A stretch of 64,000 bases of DNA from Brevibacterium senegalense (GTDB taxonomy: Bacteria; Actinomycetota; Actinomycetes; Actinomycetales; Brevibacteriaceae), in assembly GCF_000285835.1 (NCBI RefSeq), contig NZ_HE978606.1:1-64000 (forward strand), written 5' to 3'. The position numbers and the translations under genes are program-made. This document shows, in pieces, positions 49,082 through 58,985 of this stretch (its first letter is position 1; every line of letters begins with the position of its first letter). The notes under the pieces are model-generated. The model had not been told where the DNA came from, searched no databases, and was given only the letters and a program-made list of their open reading frames with translations.

Positions 49082-51802
49082 TCAGCTCAGCTCGACCTCG
49101 TCGACCATGACACGGTACCCGTCGCCCTCGGGAGCGGCCTGCGTGTACCAGAGGAAGACGTACTGGCCGGTGGCCGCCTCATCCAGCTCGATCGTCGCGT
49201 CGCCGTCGATCTCCTCCGTCGCGACCGTCTCTGCGTCCTCGACGTCATCGGAGGCGCCCACACGCACCTCCAGCTGGACTTCGCCGTCCGGCGCCTGCAG
49301 ATCGATGACGCTGATCTGCGACTCCTCCTCCAGCTCGAGCATGAGGCCCAGACCGCTCTTGAGTCCGCCGAACTCCGGCGAGTTGTAGCGCTCGCTCTGC
49401 CAGCCGCCGTCCTCGCCGGGCAGAACCAGTTCAGCCTGGTCGGAGTTCTCCTCGTCGTCGCCCTCCGGATCGATCGCCTCGACTGCGGCGATCTCCGGTG
49501 CCGGGCCCTCCGGCTCCTCCGGCTCCTGGGCCTCCTCGTCCTCCGGCGGCGCGGCGGTGGGCTGCTCCGTGGGCTGCACCTGCGGCTCCTCGTCGGAGGA
49601 GCCGCCCATTGCGAAGAAGCCGATGACGGCGACGACGATGACGAGGACGGCCGCGGCCACGAGGACGGTGATCCGTCTGCGCTCGCGCGGGCTGCGTCCG
49701 CCCGCGCTCGCGGTCTGCGCGGAACCCGTTCCCGCCGATCCGCCGGCGGCTGCTGCTGCGGTTGCGGGCTCCGCCGCCGAGGTCGTCGACTGCTCCGTGG
49801 CCGCGGCACCCGCCGCTGCGGTCACCTTCGCACTGCCCGTCCCGGCGGCTGCCGCGGAGTCGCGGTCCTCGCGGCGCGCGGCCTCCTTCTTCGAGGCCTC
49901 CCGCTGACGCGCGGCCCGTGCCTCCGACTCCTCGACAGCGCGTCGGGCAGCCTCGGCTCGGCGCTGCTCGAGGGCGCGCTCCCGCTCGAAGTCCTCCCGC
50001 TGCTGGCGGATCTGCTCCTCGCGGGTCGTGAAGACACCGCCCAGGAACCACTCGTCATCGGCGGGCGCGTCTGCCTCTGCCGGTGCCGCGTCGTCCGCGG
50101 CGCCGGCCGCTTCTGCGCCCGCATCGTCGGTCTCGTCCGCACCCGCGGCACCTGTGCGCGCCGCCCCTGTGCCGGTGGCACCCGGTGCGACGCCGTTCGC
50201 CGCGGACGCGTTCCCTGAGTCTCGCGGGTCCGCCTCATCCGCAGTCGGGTCCGCGTTTCCGTCCGGGTCCTCAGCGACCTCGGACTCAGCTGCGGACAGG
50301 TCGGGGATGATCGGCATCTGCTGGGTCGAGACGTCCTCGGTCTCGCCCCACATGGCATCGCGGTCCATGATGGGCGCCGTCATCTCTGCGTCGTACTCCG
50401 CTGCAGAGAGGTTCTCGTAGTCCGAGTACGTCTGCTCCGGCGTCCACTCCTCCGCCTCGACCGACTCGAGGTCACTGCCGCTGAGGGGGAACACGGACGC
50501 CTCGCGCATCTGCATCCGCTCGTCCAGCTTGGTCTGCACACCGTCGGTGCGGCCCGCGGAGAAACCGGAGGTGCCGGGCCTCGTCATGCCGATGCGGGAC
50601 AGCGCCGCCTGGATCTGGTCCGGGGTCGCCTGACGCTGCACGGGGGTGTGCAGGGGTGAGCTGCCGGGCGAGGGACGGGTGGATGCGACCGTCGTGGGCC
50701 GTGCCCCGGTGGCGCCCATGCCCGTCGAGGTCGCCGCCGGACGCGCGGCGTTCGCCTGTGTGTTCACAGTGGGCTTCGACCCGACCGCGCCGGCGCCGGC
50801 CGAGGTGCTGATCGAACCGGTGCCGTTCGCGGATTCCGCTGCGGCGCCGGATCCGACCCCAGCGGCGGCGGCTCCGCCGCCGGGACCGGGTGCGGCCTCG
50901 GGAGCGTCGTCGGACGGTGCGGCACCGGCCTCCAGGGCCTGGGTGGGCTCGTCCGGATCACCTGCGAAGAGCGCCTCGTCCGGCAGCGGCGAGCCCTCGA
51001 GGTCCGCGAGTGTGTCGCGGTCCCATTCCCGCAGGTAGCGGATGATCTCGCCGGGCGAACGGGGGCCCGGATCGCTGTGGGAGGTGATGCCCGTGATGAA
51101 GGCGGTGAGGTCCTCCGGGATGTCGCGGCGCAGCAGCTCGATGTCGACGACGCGCTGGTTCTTGCGCGGCGCGGCGGGCAGGCCGGCGCGAGACTCCGGC
51201 TTGGGCCACTGCGCGGACAGGCACGCGTAGAGGACGTCGACGATCGCCAGCGCGTCCTCGCGCAGCGCCGTCTGGTCCGTCTGGACCTCGAGGCCCAGCG
51301 CCACCTCGGACACGGAGGCGTCGATCGCGATGCCGTGGACGACGACGTCGCCGTTCGTCATGATGCCGATGGACTCCGGACCCAGGCACCGGTGGTGGAG
51401 GCCGCGGCGGCCGGCGTGGACGAGCACCTCCGCGACCTCGCCGGCGATCGCCCGGGCCGCCGTCGGACGCACGGGACCCGAGGCGAGGATCTCCGCCAGC
51501 GAGGTCGCCGCGGTGCGCTCGCACGCGATGTAGACGGTCGTGAGGTCCTCGTCGATGACGGAGGTCCCCACGTCCTGGACGGTGGGGATGCGCGGATCGT
51601 TGACGAGCGACAGCCGGCGGCCGGCGTCCAGCAGGTCCCCGGCCAGCTCCTGGTCCGCGACATAGAGGATGACGGGGTCATCGAGGATCGCGTCGAGCGC
51701 CAGGCAGACGACACCCGCGTCGGGGGCATCCGCCAGCCACTGCTTCTCGATCGCGGAGACGACGTACCGGTCTGCGATGACGGTACCGCGCTCGATCCGC
51801 AC
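49082..51802 (-). CDS. MurJ-partner pseudokinase with transmembrane and extracellular domains
   Basis: A 906-residue membrane protein. Residues about 10-260 resemble a Ser/Thr kinase fold that cannot be active: the HRD loop reads LHHRCLGPESI, the DFG region VVHGIAI, and the ATP-binding Lys is not recognisable. In mycobacteria the equivalent pseudokinase is fused to MurJ and recruits FhaA; here it is a separate gene directly downstream of murJ. A disordered 290-590 segment, a charged coiled coil (about 595-650), one membrane helix (711-734) and an acidic linker precede an extracellular beta-rich domain of about 115 residues. GTG 51802 was chosen because GGGAGGA lies seven bases upstream; the frame extends ten codons further. 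Confidence 0.85.
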   Translation of the reverse strand: MRIERGTVIADRYVVSAIEKQWLADAPDAGVVCLALDAILDDPVILYVADQELAGDLLDAGRRLSLVNDPRIPTVQDVGTSVIDEDLTTVYIACERTAATSLAEILASGPVRPTAARAIAGEVAEVLVHAGRRGLHHRCLGPESIGIMTNGDVVVHGIAIDASVSEVALGLEVQTDQTALREDALAIVDVLYACLSAQWPKPESRAGLPAAPRKNQRVVDIELLRRDIPEDLTAFITGITSHSDPGPRSPGEIIRYLREWDRDTLADLEGSPLPDEALFAGDPDEPTQALEAGAAPSDDAPEAAPGPGGGAAAAGVGSGAAAESANGTGSISTSAGAGAVGSKPTVNTQANAARPAATSTGMGATGARPTTVASTRPSPGSSPLHTPVQRQATPDQIQAALSRIGMTRPGTSGFSAGRTDGVQTKLDERMQMREASVFPLSGSDLESVEAEEWTPEQTYSDYENLSAAEYDAEMTAPIMDRDAMWGETEDVSTQQMPIIPDLSAAESEVAEDPDGNADPTADEADPRDSGNASAANGVAPGATGTGAARTGAAGADETDDAGAEAAGAADDAAPAEADAPADDEWFLGGVFTTREEQIRQQREDFERERALEQRRAEAARRAVEESEARAARQREASKKEAARREDRDSAAAAGTGSAKVTAAAGAAATEQSTTSAAEPATAAAAAGGSAGTGSAQTASAGGRSPRERRRITVLVAAAVLVIVVAVIGFFAMGGSSDEEPQVQPTEQPTAAPPEDEEAQEPEEPEGPAPEIAAVEAIDPEGDDEENSDQAELVLPGEDGGWQSERYNSPEFGGLKSGLGLMLELEEESQISVIDLQAPDGEVQLEVRVGASDDVEDAETVATEEIDGDATIELDEAATGQYVFLWYTQAAPEGDGYRVMVDEVELS

Positions 51803-51972
51803 CTGATGTCCTCCCGAAAGCACTTCTGCCACCGCGATGTGCCTTCATCGCGGGCGTCGACTCAGCTTATCGCCCCGTCCCGGTCCGGACCCCGCAGAAC
51901 ATGTCACGAAACCGGCACACTGAGCCGACTGTCAGGTAACGACGACGCGCCGATCATGACGGCTGGGCGCCG

Positions 51973-53622
51973 TCAGCGGCCCAGCTTCGTCCGCACGGTC
52001 GCGACGGTCTGGTGCAGCTCCCGCACGCGCAGCAGGTAGCAGACGCCCAGGTAGACGGCCAGCATGAGGCAGCCGCCCACGGCGCACACGACGAACGCGC
52101 CCGCGCGGGACGAGTAGAACGCGTCGTCCAGGTAGTGCATGCCGGTCGCGCCCACTGCCGCGGCCACGAGTGCTGCGACGACGAACTTGAGGTGGGAGAC
52201 GATGAGGTCCTTCGTCCCCAGCCGCTGGAGCTTGCCGCGCAGCAGGATCGCGGAGACGATCGCGGCGAAGAGATAGCCCACGCTCATCGACGCGCCGATG
52301 CCCGCGACGATCCAGGCCCCCGGCAGCAGCAGGCCGGACGCGATGACTCCCGCCGCCGTCAGGATCACCTGCGGGACCTGCACCCAGAACGGGGTGCGGG
52401 CATCCTCGTACGCGTAGTAGACGCGCTGCAGCAGGTAGTTCGCGCTGAAGGGCACGAGGCCCGCGACCATCGTCGCGATGACGGGACCGATCGCGCGCGC
52501 CTGGTCGAGGGGGTCGCGCCCGCTCTCGGGATTCAACGCTCCGCCGATGAGCATCGCCGCCGGAGTCGACAAGGTGATGAGCACGGCTGTCGCGAAGACG
52601 TTGACCAGCCCCACGAGTCGAAGGCCCAGCCCCAAGGAGGAGCGGACGGAGTCCGTGTCATCGTTCGCGGCGAATGTGCTGAGCGAGGTGAAGAGGGCCG
52701 TCGCCAGCGAGACCGCGATGAGTGAGTGCGGCAACATGAAGATGAGGTAGGCCAAGGAATATGCGGCAAGCGAAGCTTGTGGCTCGCCTGATCCCGACGA
52801 CGCTGACGCCGCGACGCGGGATGTGACGATGAAACCCAGCTGGCCGACGAGGACGGCGCCGAACGTCCAACTCGCTATGCCTCCTGCGGTGCCCAGGCCC
52901 ACGCCGCGGAACCCGAACGTGGGGCGGAACCGGAACCCGATCCGGCGCAGCGGCCACAGCAGGATGAGGGCCTGGGAGACGACGCCCAGGGTCGCGGAGC
53001 CGGCCAGCACCGTGATCTTCGTGGTGTCCCACGTGCCCACCGCGTTCTGCACGCCGCCGGCGCCGAAGAGTGCGATGAAGACGCCCAGGCCCGCGATCGC
53101 GACGATGTTGTTGACGACCGGCGCCCACATGTAGGGGCCGAAGCTCGAGTGCGCGTTGAGCACCTGGCCCAGCATCGTGTAGAGCCCGTAGAAGAAGATC
53201 TGCGGCAGGCACCAGTAGGCGAACGCGATGGCCAGTGCCCTCTTGTCTTCGTCCCAGGCCGGCGACGAGTACAGCTGGACCAGTAATGGTGCGGCCAGGG
53301 TGGCCAGAACGGTCACGGCCCCCAGCACCATGACGGCCAGCGTGAGGAGGCGGTTGACGAAGTCCTGTCCGCCGTCCGGTCGCTTGGCCGCGCGGATGAT
53401 CTGTGGGACCAGCACCGCGTTGAGGACGCCGCCGGCCAGCAGCATGTAGAGGTTGTTGGGGACCTTGTTCGCCACGTCGAACGCATCCGCCGCACCGCCC
53501 ACCGTCACACCGATCGCGGTCGCCAGCAGCGTCGCCTTGACGAAGCCCAGGATGCGGGAGGTGAGGGTGCCCGCGGTCATGACCGCGGAGGAACGGGCGA
53601 GCGAGGAGAGCCTGGAGGCCAC
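51973..53622 (-). CDS. murJ: Lipid II flippase MurJ
   Basis: A 549-residue MurJ/MviN flippase of the MOP superfamily, moving lipid II across the membrane. Fourteen helices are predicted. Seen are TLTSRILGFVKATLLATAIG at the start, VPNNLYMLLAGGVLNAVLVP, LPQIFFYGLYTMLGQVLNA and YLIFMLPHSLIAVSLATALF. It is the length of the core family, so the pseudokinase fused in mycobacterial MviN is encoded separately by the next gene. GTG 53622 has GGAAGGA upstream. It follows the DUF6049 gene by 66 bases. Confidence 0.96.
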   Translation of the reverse strand: MASRLSSLARSSAVMTAGTLTSRILGFVKATLLATAIGVTVGGAADAFDVANKVPNNLYMLLAGGVLNAVLVPQIIRAAKRPDGGQDFVNRLLTLAVMVLGAVTVLATLAAPLLVQLYSSPAWDEDKRALAIAFAYWCLPQIFFYGLYTMLGQVLNAHSSFGPYMWAPVVNNIVAIAGLGVFIALFGAGGVQNAVGTWDTTKITVLAGSATLGVVSQALILLWPLRRIGFRFRPTFGFRGVGLGTAGGIASWTFGAVLVGQLGFIVTSRVAASASSGSGEPQASLAAYSLAYLIFMLPHSLIAVSLATALFTSLSTFAANDDTDSVRSSLGLGLRLVGLVNVFATAVLITLSTPAAMLIGGALNPESGRDPLDQARAIGPVIATMVAGLVPFSANYLLQRVYYAYEDARTPFWVQVPQVILTAAGVIASGLLLPGAWIVAGIGASMSVGYLFAAIVSAILLRGKLQRLGTKDLIVSHLKFVVAALVAAAVGATGMHYLDDAFYSSRAGAFVVCAVGGCLMLAVYLGVCYLLRVRELHQTVATVRTKLGR

Positions 53623-53688
53623 GGAGGTCCTTCCGCAGTGTCGGGGGCTGCTGGTGGTCGGTGAGGGGCGAGGGCGGGTGGGCGGCGG

Positions 53689-56345
53689 TCAGCCGTCCTG
53701 CGCGCGGGCCATCGCCGCGGCCAGCTGATTCTCCGGGATCTTACGCCTGCCGCGCCGGATCGTCGCGACGAGACCCACGACCAGCACGACCACCAGCACG
53801 GATCCGATCGCGATCGTCGCCGTGTTCTCCCAGTCCGCGCGCACGCGCACCAGCAGCTCGGTGCGCTGCGGCAGGGCATCGCCGTCGACGGTCAGGAGGG
53901 TCACGGTCGAACGCACGTCCGCGTTCGCGAGGCCCCGCACGGGGACGTCGACGCTGCGGGCGTCACCGGGTCCCAGGGTCACGATCTCGGAGAGCTCCGT
54001 GCTGAGCTGCGGCGTGGGCGATTCGACGCGCAGACGCACGCGCGCGGTCCGATCCGTCGCGTTGTCGACGCGGACGGGGATCATCGCCTGCTCACCGGTG
54101 ACGAGGAGGACGGACGATCCCGGCTCCGGCTTGACGCCGTCCACGAGGCCGTCGACCCACCCGCCGGCCGTGTCCGCGCAGTCGCCGGTCCGTCCGCCGT
54201 CGACCACGCCCGAGGCCGTGCACGCCAGCAGCGACCGCGCCATGTCCCGCTCGACCCCGTCCGCGTCGACGAATGCGTGCGAGGCCGCCTCCCCGGTCGT
54301 GTACCGCTGCTGGAGTCCGCTCAGGATGGACTCCGCGCTGCGGGCCTGCTGGTCGGACTCCGCATCCGCGCGGGCGCCCTCCTCATCCGGCTGCTGCACT
54401 CGGGTCCGGTCCTGCAGTGAGGCATCCTGCTGCGTCCCGGCCTGCGCGGACGCGTCGTCGACGAGCGTCTCCGGGTCGACCAGCTGACCGCGCGCCACGG
54501 GTTCCGTGCTCATGAGCGTGTCGAGCGAGGTGTCCTCGATCCACGGGGCGCCCGCCACACTCCGGGCGAAGGCCGCGTGCCCGCTGCCGGTCGAGGTGCG
54601 CGGCAGCGTGAGGAGCAGTGCGCGCGAGTCGTAGGGGCGCTCCGCGGTGACGGCCGCGGACAGGGCGAGGAACTGCCCGGGGGCGGTGGAACCGGACGCG
54701 GACGTGTGGCCGGCCGCGGCCTCGGCGAGCCCGGAGTCCGCGACGAGCGACTGCAGGACGCGCTGCTGGGACTGATCCGGCAGGTCCGGGGAGCGGGAGG
54801 TGCCCACGGCACCGCCTTCGGACCGGGGGCGTCGACGTCGACCGCGGAGTTGGCCGAGGACGTGTACGCGGTGAGGCTCGGCTGCTGTGAGTCGGACAGG
54901 ATGACGGCCCCGGCGTCCGCGTCCGCGATCCGGCTCAGGTCCTCCGTGCGGACCGTGCCCGCCGCCGGCCACACGATGTCGCTGCGGGCGCCCAGCAGTG
55001 TGGTGATGAGATCGCGCTCGTCCAGCGAGCTCTGCGCCAGGTCGTCCATGCCCGCGTGCCACAGGGCGGTGAGGTGGGCGTCCGCCCACGGCAGCGCGAT
55101 CGTGTCGTGGGACTGGGCCAGGTCGAGCAGCTCGTCGTACCACGCGGCCAGCTGCGGGTGCGCTTCGCGGGCGTCCTCGCCGGGCGCGGTGGGTTCGAGG
55201 GTGGCATCGGGCTCCGCCGAGGGCTCCTCTCCTTCGCCGTCCGCGTCGCCTCCGGCGCCCGCGCCGTCGTCCGCGGCGGAGTCCTGCGGTCCGGTGTCCG
55301 ATCCCGCGTTCGCCCCGTCCCCGTCACCCGGGTCCTCGTCGGCTGCGTCGTCCGCGTCCTCCGGGTCGACGGCCTCGGGGTCGTCCGTGGGCGCCTGCGA
55401 GTCCGGCGCGACGTCGAGGGCGGCGGCGACGGAGACCAGCAGTCGCGGATCGACGGCCAGGACGGAGTCGGGCAGGCTGCGGGCGCTCGCGAGGAGGCGG
55501 TCGAGGGATCCGGCGTGGTCACCGGTCGCCTCCGGGTCCGCCGCCCGTTCGAGGACGTCCGCCGGGATGAGCGGGCCGCCGTCCTCGGGGACCGCGTCGA
55601 GCGTGACGGGCAGGACTGTCGTCAGCCGTGTCGCGTCGATGCCGGGATCCGGGTACCAGACGGTGAAGCCGGGGGCGGTGTGGAGGACGGACTCCTGCTG
55701 GGCGGTCCCGGCCAGGGTGACGCCCAGGCCGTAGGCGCCCCACGTGCTGTCCGCGGATCCTCCGGGCAGCGCCTGGTCCGCGGGGATCGTGAAGGAGAAC
55801 TTCGTCTGCTGCCCCGGCGCCACGGTGCCCGGCAGCTGCGGAAGTTCGAGCTGGGGACCCTCGTCCTCGTCGCCGTCCGCCTCGTCCGTCGTGTCGTCGG
55901 GTTCCGGGGTGGGCTGCTGCGTGGACCGGTCGGAGCTGACGAGGAGGTGGGCGGACGTCTGCTGGTCGACCCATTGGCTCACGTCGTCGCGCATCGACAT
56001 GCGGGAGGCGGATCGGACGACGGACAGGCGGGTGGGTGCGAAGTCCGACGCCGTGGGGTTGACGATGCGGCCGGTCACCGTGACCGCGCCATCGCGGTCC
56101 ACCCATGGAGTGACCTCGTCGAGGACCACGTGCGGGGAGTCGGCGAGGGCTTCGTCCGGTGCTGCCTGGGTGTCTCCCCCCGCATCGGTGCCGCTGTCAG
56201 CGACGGGTGCGGCGGCCTCGGGAACGGTCGCGGCGACCGGTGGGACTGAGCCGGTGAGCGGCGCGGCCAGGGCCAGCGCGCACGCGGCCAGGCCCGCGGC
56301 CCAGCGGGCGACGAGCGAGCGGGAGGCGCGGGGTGCGGGCGGCAC
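53689..56345 (-). CDS. DUF6049-type exported membrane protein, frame broken by one base
   Basis: The gene encodes an exported protein like the actinobacterial DUF6049 family found between the Nudix gene and murJ. The first frame starts at GTG 56345 with a signal peptide (AAGLAACALALAAPLTGS), then HVVLDEVTPWVDRDGAVTVTGRI; the second frame carries the C-terminal half from PDLPDQSQQRVLQSLVADSG to a membrane anchor (TIAIGSVLVVVLVVGLVATI) and a basic tail ending at 53689. The change of frame falls at 54803-54840, next to a run of five G (coding C). Adding one base gives an 885-residue protein. Function unknown; location suggests envelope assembly. Confidence 0.85.
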
Positions 56346-56353
56346 GAGCGGAC

Positions 56354-56866
56354 TCAGCGGGGGTCCGACTGCAGCGAGGCGATGTGCGAGCGGGCGGCGG
56401 CGACGATGCGACGCTCATTCGCGAAGGACAGGGTCGACGGCAGCTGGTCCAGCGGGACCCAGGCGGCGTCGATCGCCTCGCAGTCGGGGTCGTTCTCGAC
56501 GGTGATCGACCCGCCGGTCGCGCGCAGCAGGAAGTGGTGCACGACCTTGTGGATGCGGTTGCCGGAGACGGAGAACCAGTAGTCGACGCTGCCCAGCGGG
56601 GCGAGGACGCTGCCGATGATGCCTGTCTCCTCCGCGATCTCGCGGCGGGCGGCCTCGGCGGCGGTCTCGTGGCCCTCCAGGTGGCCCTTGGGCAGGCACC
56701 ACTCGAGGCGGCCGGCCCGGTTGATGCGGGCGATGATCGCGACGTCGAGGGTGGAGGTGTCGAAGTCGACGACGACGCCGCCGGCGGAGGTCTCCTCCGT
56801 CGTGGAGGTGCGCACCGGGAAGGGCCCCGGCTTCGGCATCCTCGGCGTGGGCGTGGGTCGTGACAT
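56354..56866 (-). CDS. Nudix hydrolase (MutT-like)
   Basis: A 170-residue Nudix protein. The Nudix box is complete: GHLEGHETAAEAARREIAEETGI with its REXXEE Glu residues. The preceding LEWCLPKGH is typical. Substrates for such enzymes are nucleoside diphosphates linked to other groups; this one is equivalent in position to mycobacterial MutT4, so oxidised-nucleotide or capped-nucleotide cleavage is possible. A TAGAGT hexamer seven bases before ATG 56866 indicates a leaderless promoter. It heads the Nudix-DUF6049-murJ-pseudokinase run. Confidence 0.93.
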   Translation of the reverse strand: MSRPTPTPRMPKPGPFPVRTSTTEETSAGGVVVDFDTSTLDVAIIARINRAGRLEWCLPKGHLEGHETAAEAARREIAEETGIIGSVLAPLGSVDYWFSVSGNRIHKVVHHFLLRATGGSITVENDPDCEAIDAAWVPLDQLPSTLSFANERRIVAAARSHIASLQSDPR

Positions 56867-56938
56867 GCCCTCAACTCTAACGGGGTGCTCTGGAGATCCG
56901 CTGAGGTGACGCGGTCGCGGTGGAAGGAGGAGAACAGG

Positions 56939-57184
56939 ATGGGGACGCAGGACGACCGGCTGCGGGAGGCGCTCGCGGCGACGGATCCGTCACAGCGGCT
57001 GCGGGAGACACTCACGCACACTCTGCTCGACCTCATCGTCGACTGCCACAACGACGTCGACGCGGCCGAAGGACTGGGCCTGCTGACTGCAGCGGAAGTG
57101 GAACGCACCTCCCCAGCCGACCCGGACACAGCGCGCGTCCTCACCTATCCGGCCCATCGCCTCGACGGCGCGACGCAGGCCTGA
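56939..57184 (+). CDS. Hypothetical protein, 81 residues
   Basis: I do not recognise this small acidic protein. ATG 56939 has AAGGAGG eight bases upstream, good evidence for translation. It is largely helical (REALAATDPSQRLRETLTHT) and has no membrane segment or motif. It lies alone between the divergent Nudix and cca genes. Confidence 0.55.
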   Translation: MGTQDDRLREALAATDPSQRLRETLTHTLLDLIVDCHNDVDAAEGLGLLTAAEVERTSPADPDTARVLTYPAHRLDGATQA

Positions 57185-57395
57185 CTCCCGCAGCACTCCC
57201 GACCGCCGCATCACACCTGGTCCCTGCAGCCGGCCCCGACCTCCACATCAGGTGTGTCCTCGCATTCGCCCCCACTCCCGCGACCGCCCCGACCGCACGA
57301 CCCGGGACGGTAGGCTTGTGCGCGCTCCGCGCCCGCGCAGTCCAGGGCGGCACCAGCGGAGCGATCGCACCCGGACCCGGCCAGGAGGAGACCGC

Positions 57396-58907
57396 GTGGA
57401 CGCAGCAGCAGCGCACGCGAGGATGTTCGACGCCCTCGACCAGCTGAGCCCCATCCTCGACCCGTTGGCGGAGCGGTTCGCCCAGCGCGGATTCGAGCTG
57501 GCGCTGGTGGGCGGATCCGTCCGCGACGCCCTGCTGGGTCGTGACATGCCGGACCTCGACTTCACGACGGATGCGCGGCCGGACGACATCCTCGCAGCGA
57601 TCCGCGGCTGGGCGGACGCGCACTGGGACATCGGGAAGCAGTTCGGCACGATCGGGCTGCGCAAGGGCGATCGCCTCATCGAGATCACGACGTATCGGGC
57701 GGAGCAGTACGACCCGGACTCCCGGAAGCCGGTCGTCGCGTTCGGCGACACGCTGGACGCGGACCTGGTCCGCCGCGACTTCACGATCGGGGCGATGGCC
57801 GTGCGCCTGCCCGGCCGCGTGTTCGTCGATCCGCACGGCGGACTGTCCGACCTGGCCGCGGGACTCATCCGCACGCCGGGCACGCCGGAGGACTCCTTCT
57901 CCGACGACCCGCTGCGCATGATGCGCGGCGCCCGCTTCACCTCCCAGCTGGACTTCCGCGTCGCCGACGAGGTCCGCGATGCGATGACCCGCATGAGCGA
58001 CCGCATCGACATCATCTCCGCGGAGAGGGTCCGCGACGAGCTCGTGAAGCTCATCACCGGCCTGCGCCCGCGTGCCGGTATCGAACTGCTGGTCGAGACC
58101 GGTATCTGCGAGCGCATCCTGCCGGAGTTCGCCGCCCTGCGCGACCAGCAGGACGAGCACAACCGCCACAAGGACGTCTACGAGCACTCCCTCACCGTCC
58201 TCGACCAGGCGGTCGAGCTGGAGAAGGAGTACGCACGGAGGGATGCCGAGGCCGCCGCCGGGGCCGGGGACGGGTCCGCTGACGAAGCCGGCCCCAGCAC
58301 GCCGCCCTTCACCTCCCCGGACTTCATCGTCCGGTTCGCCGCGCTCATGCACGACGTGGGCAAGCCCCGGACCCGTCGCTTCGACTCCTCCGGCGGCGTG
58401 ACCTTCCACCACCACGACGTCGTGGGCGCGAAGATGACGGCGAAGCGCATGCGCGCGCTCGCGTTCGACAAGGACACGCTCACGAAGGTCGCGCGCCTGG
58501 TCGAGCTGCACCTGCGGTTCTACGGCTACGGCGACGCGGGCTGGACGGACTCCGCCGTCCGCCGCTACGTCACGGACTCCGGCGATCTGCTCACGCGCCT
58601 GCACATCCTCACCCGATCGGACGTGACGACGCGCAACCGCCGGAAGGCGAACCGCCTGGCACGCAACTACGACGAGCTGGAGCAGCGCATCGCCGCGTTG
58701 GCGGAGAAGGAGGCGCTCGACGCGATCCGGCCGGAGCTGGACGGCACCCGGATCATGGAGATCCTCGACATCCCGCCCGGCCCCCTCGTGGGGCAGGCCT
58801 ACCGCTTTCTGCTGGAGTTGCGCCTGGAGGAGGGCGTCGTGGGCGAGGACGAGGCCGCGCGCCGCCTGCGCGCGTGGCATACGGAGGGCGGCGGGGCTTC
58901 CAGCTGA
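57396..58907 (+). CDS. cca: CCA tRNA nucleotidyltransferase
   Basis: A 503-residue class II nucleotidyltransferase that adds or repairs the CCA end of tRNA; needed here because the tRNA genes in this window do not encode CCA. Motifs: LVGGSVRDALLGR, catalytic DLDFTTDA (DxD), RRDFTIGAMA, DDPLRMMRGARF, then an HD domain with MHDVGK and FHHHDVVGA. GTG 57396 has AGGAGGA upstream. About 20 residues of Ala/Gly linker interrupt the HD domain at about 285-310. In mycobacteria pcnA also diverges from mutT4, matching the order here. Confidence 0.95.
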   Translation: MDAAAAHARMFDALDQLSPILDPLAERFAQRGFELALVGGSVRDALLGRDMPDLDFTTDARPDDILAAIRGWADAHWDIGKQFGTIGLRKGDRLIEITTYRAEQYDPDSRKPVVAFGDTLDADLVRRDFTIGAMAVRLPGRVFVDPHGGLSDLAAGLIRTPGTPEDSFSDDPLRMMRGARFTSQLDFRVADEVRDAMTRMSDRIDIISAERVRDELVKLITGLRPRAGIELLVETGICERILPEFAALRDQQDEHNRHKDVYEHSLTVLDQAVELEKEYARRDAEAAAGAGDGSADEAGPSTPPFTSPDFIVRFAALMHDVGKPRTRRFDSSGGVTFHHHDVVGAKMTAKRMRALAFDKDTLTKVARLVELHLRFYGYGDAGWTDSAVRRYVTDSGDLLTRLHILTRSDVTTRNRRKANRLARNYDELEQRIAALAEKEALDAIRPELDGTRIMEILDIPPGPLVGQAYRFLLELRLEEGVVGEDEAARRLRAWHTEGGGASS

Positions 58908-58985
58908 CGCTCCATCTGCGGCTGATACATTGACGACGACGTCGAGCCCGCAGTCCCGACGGTTCCAGGATTCGAAGGAGAACTC

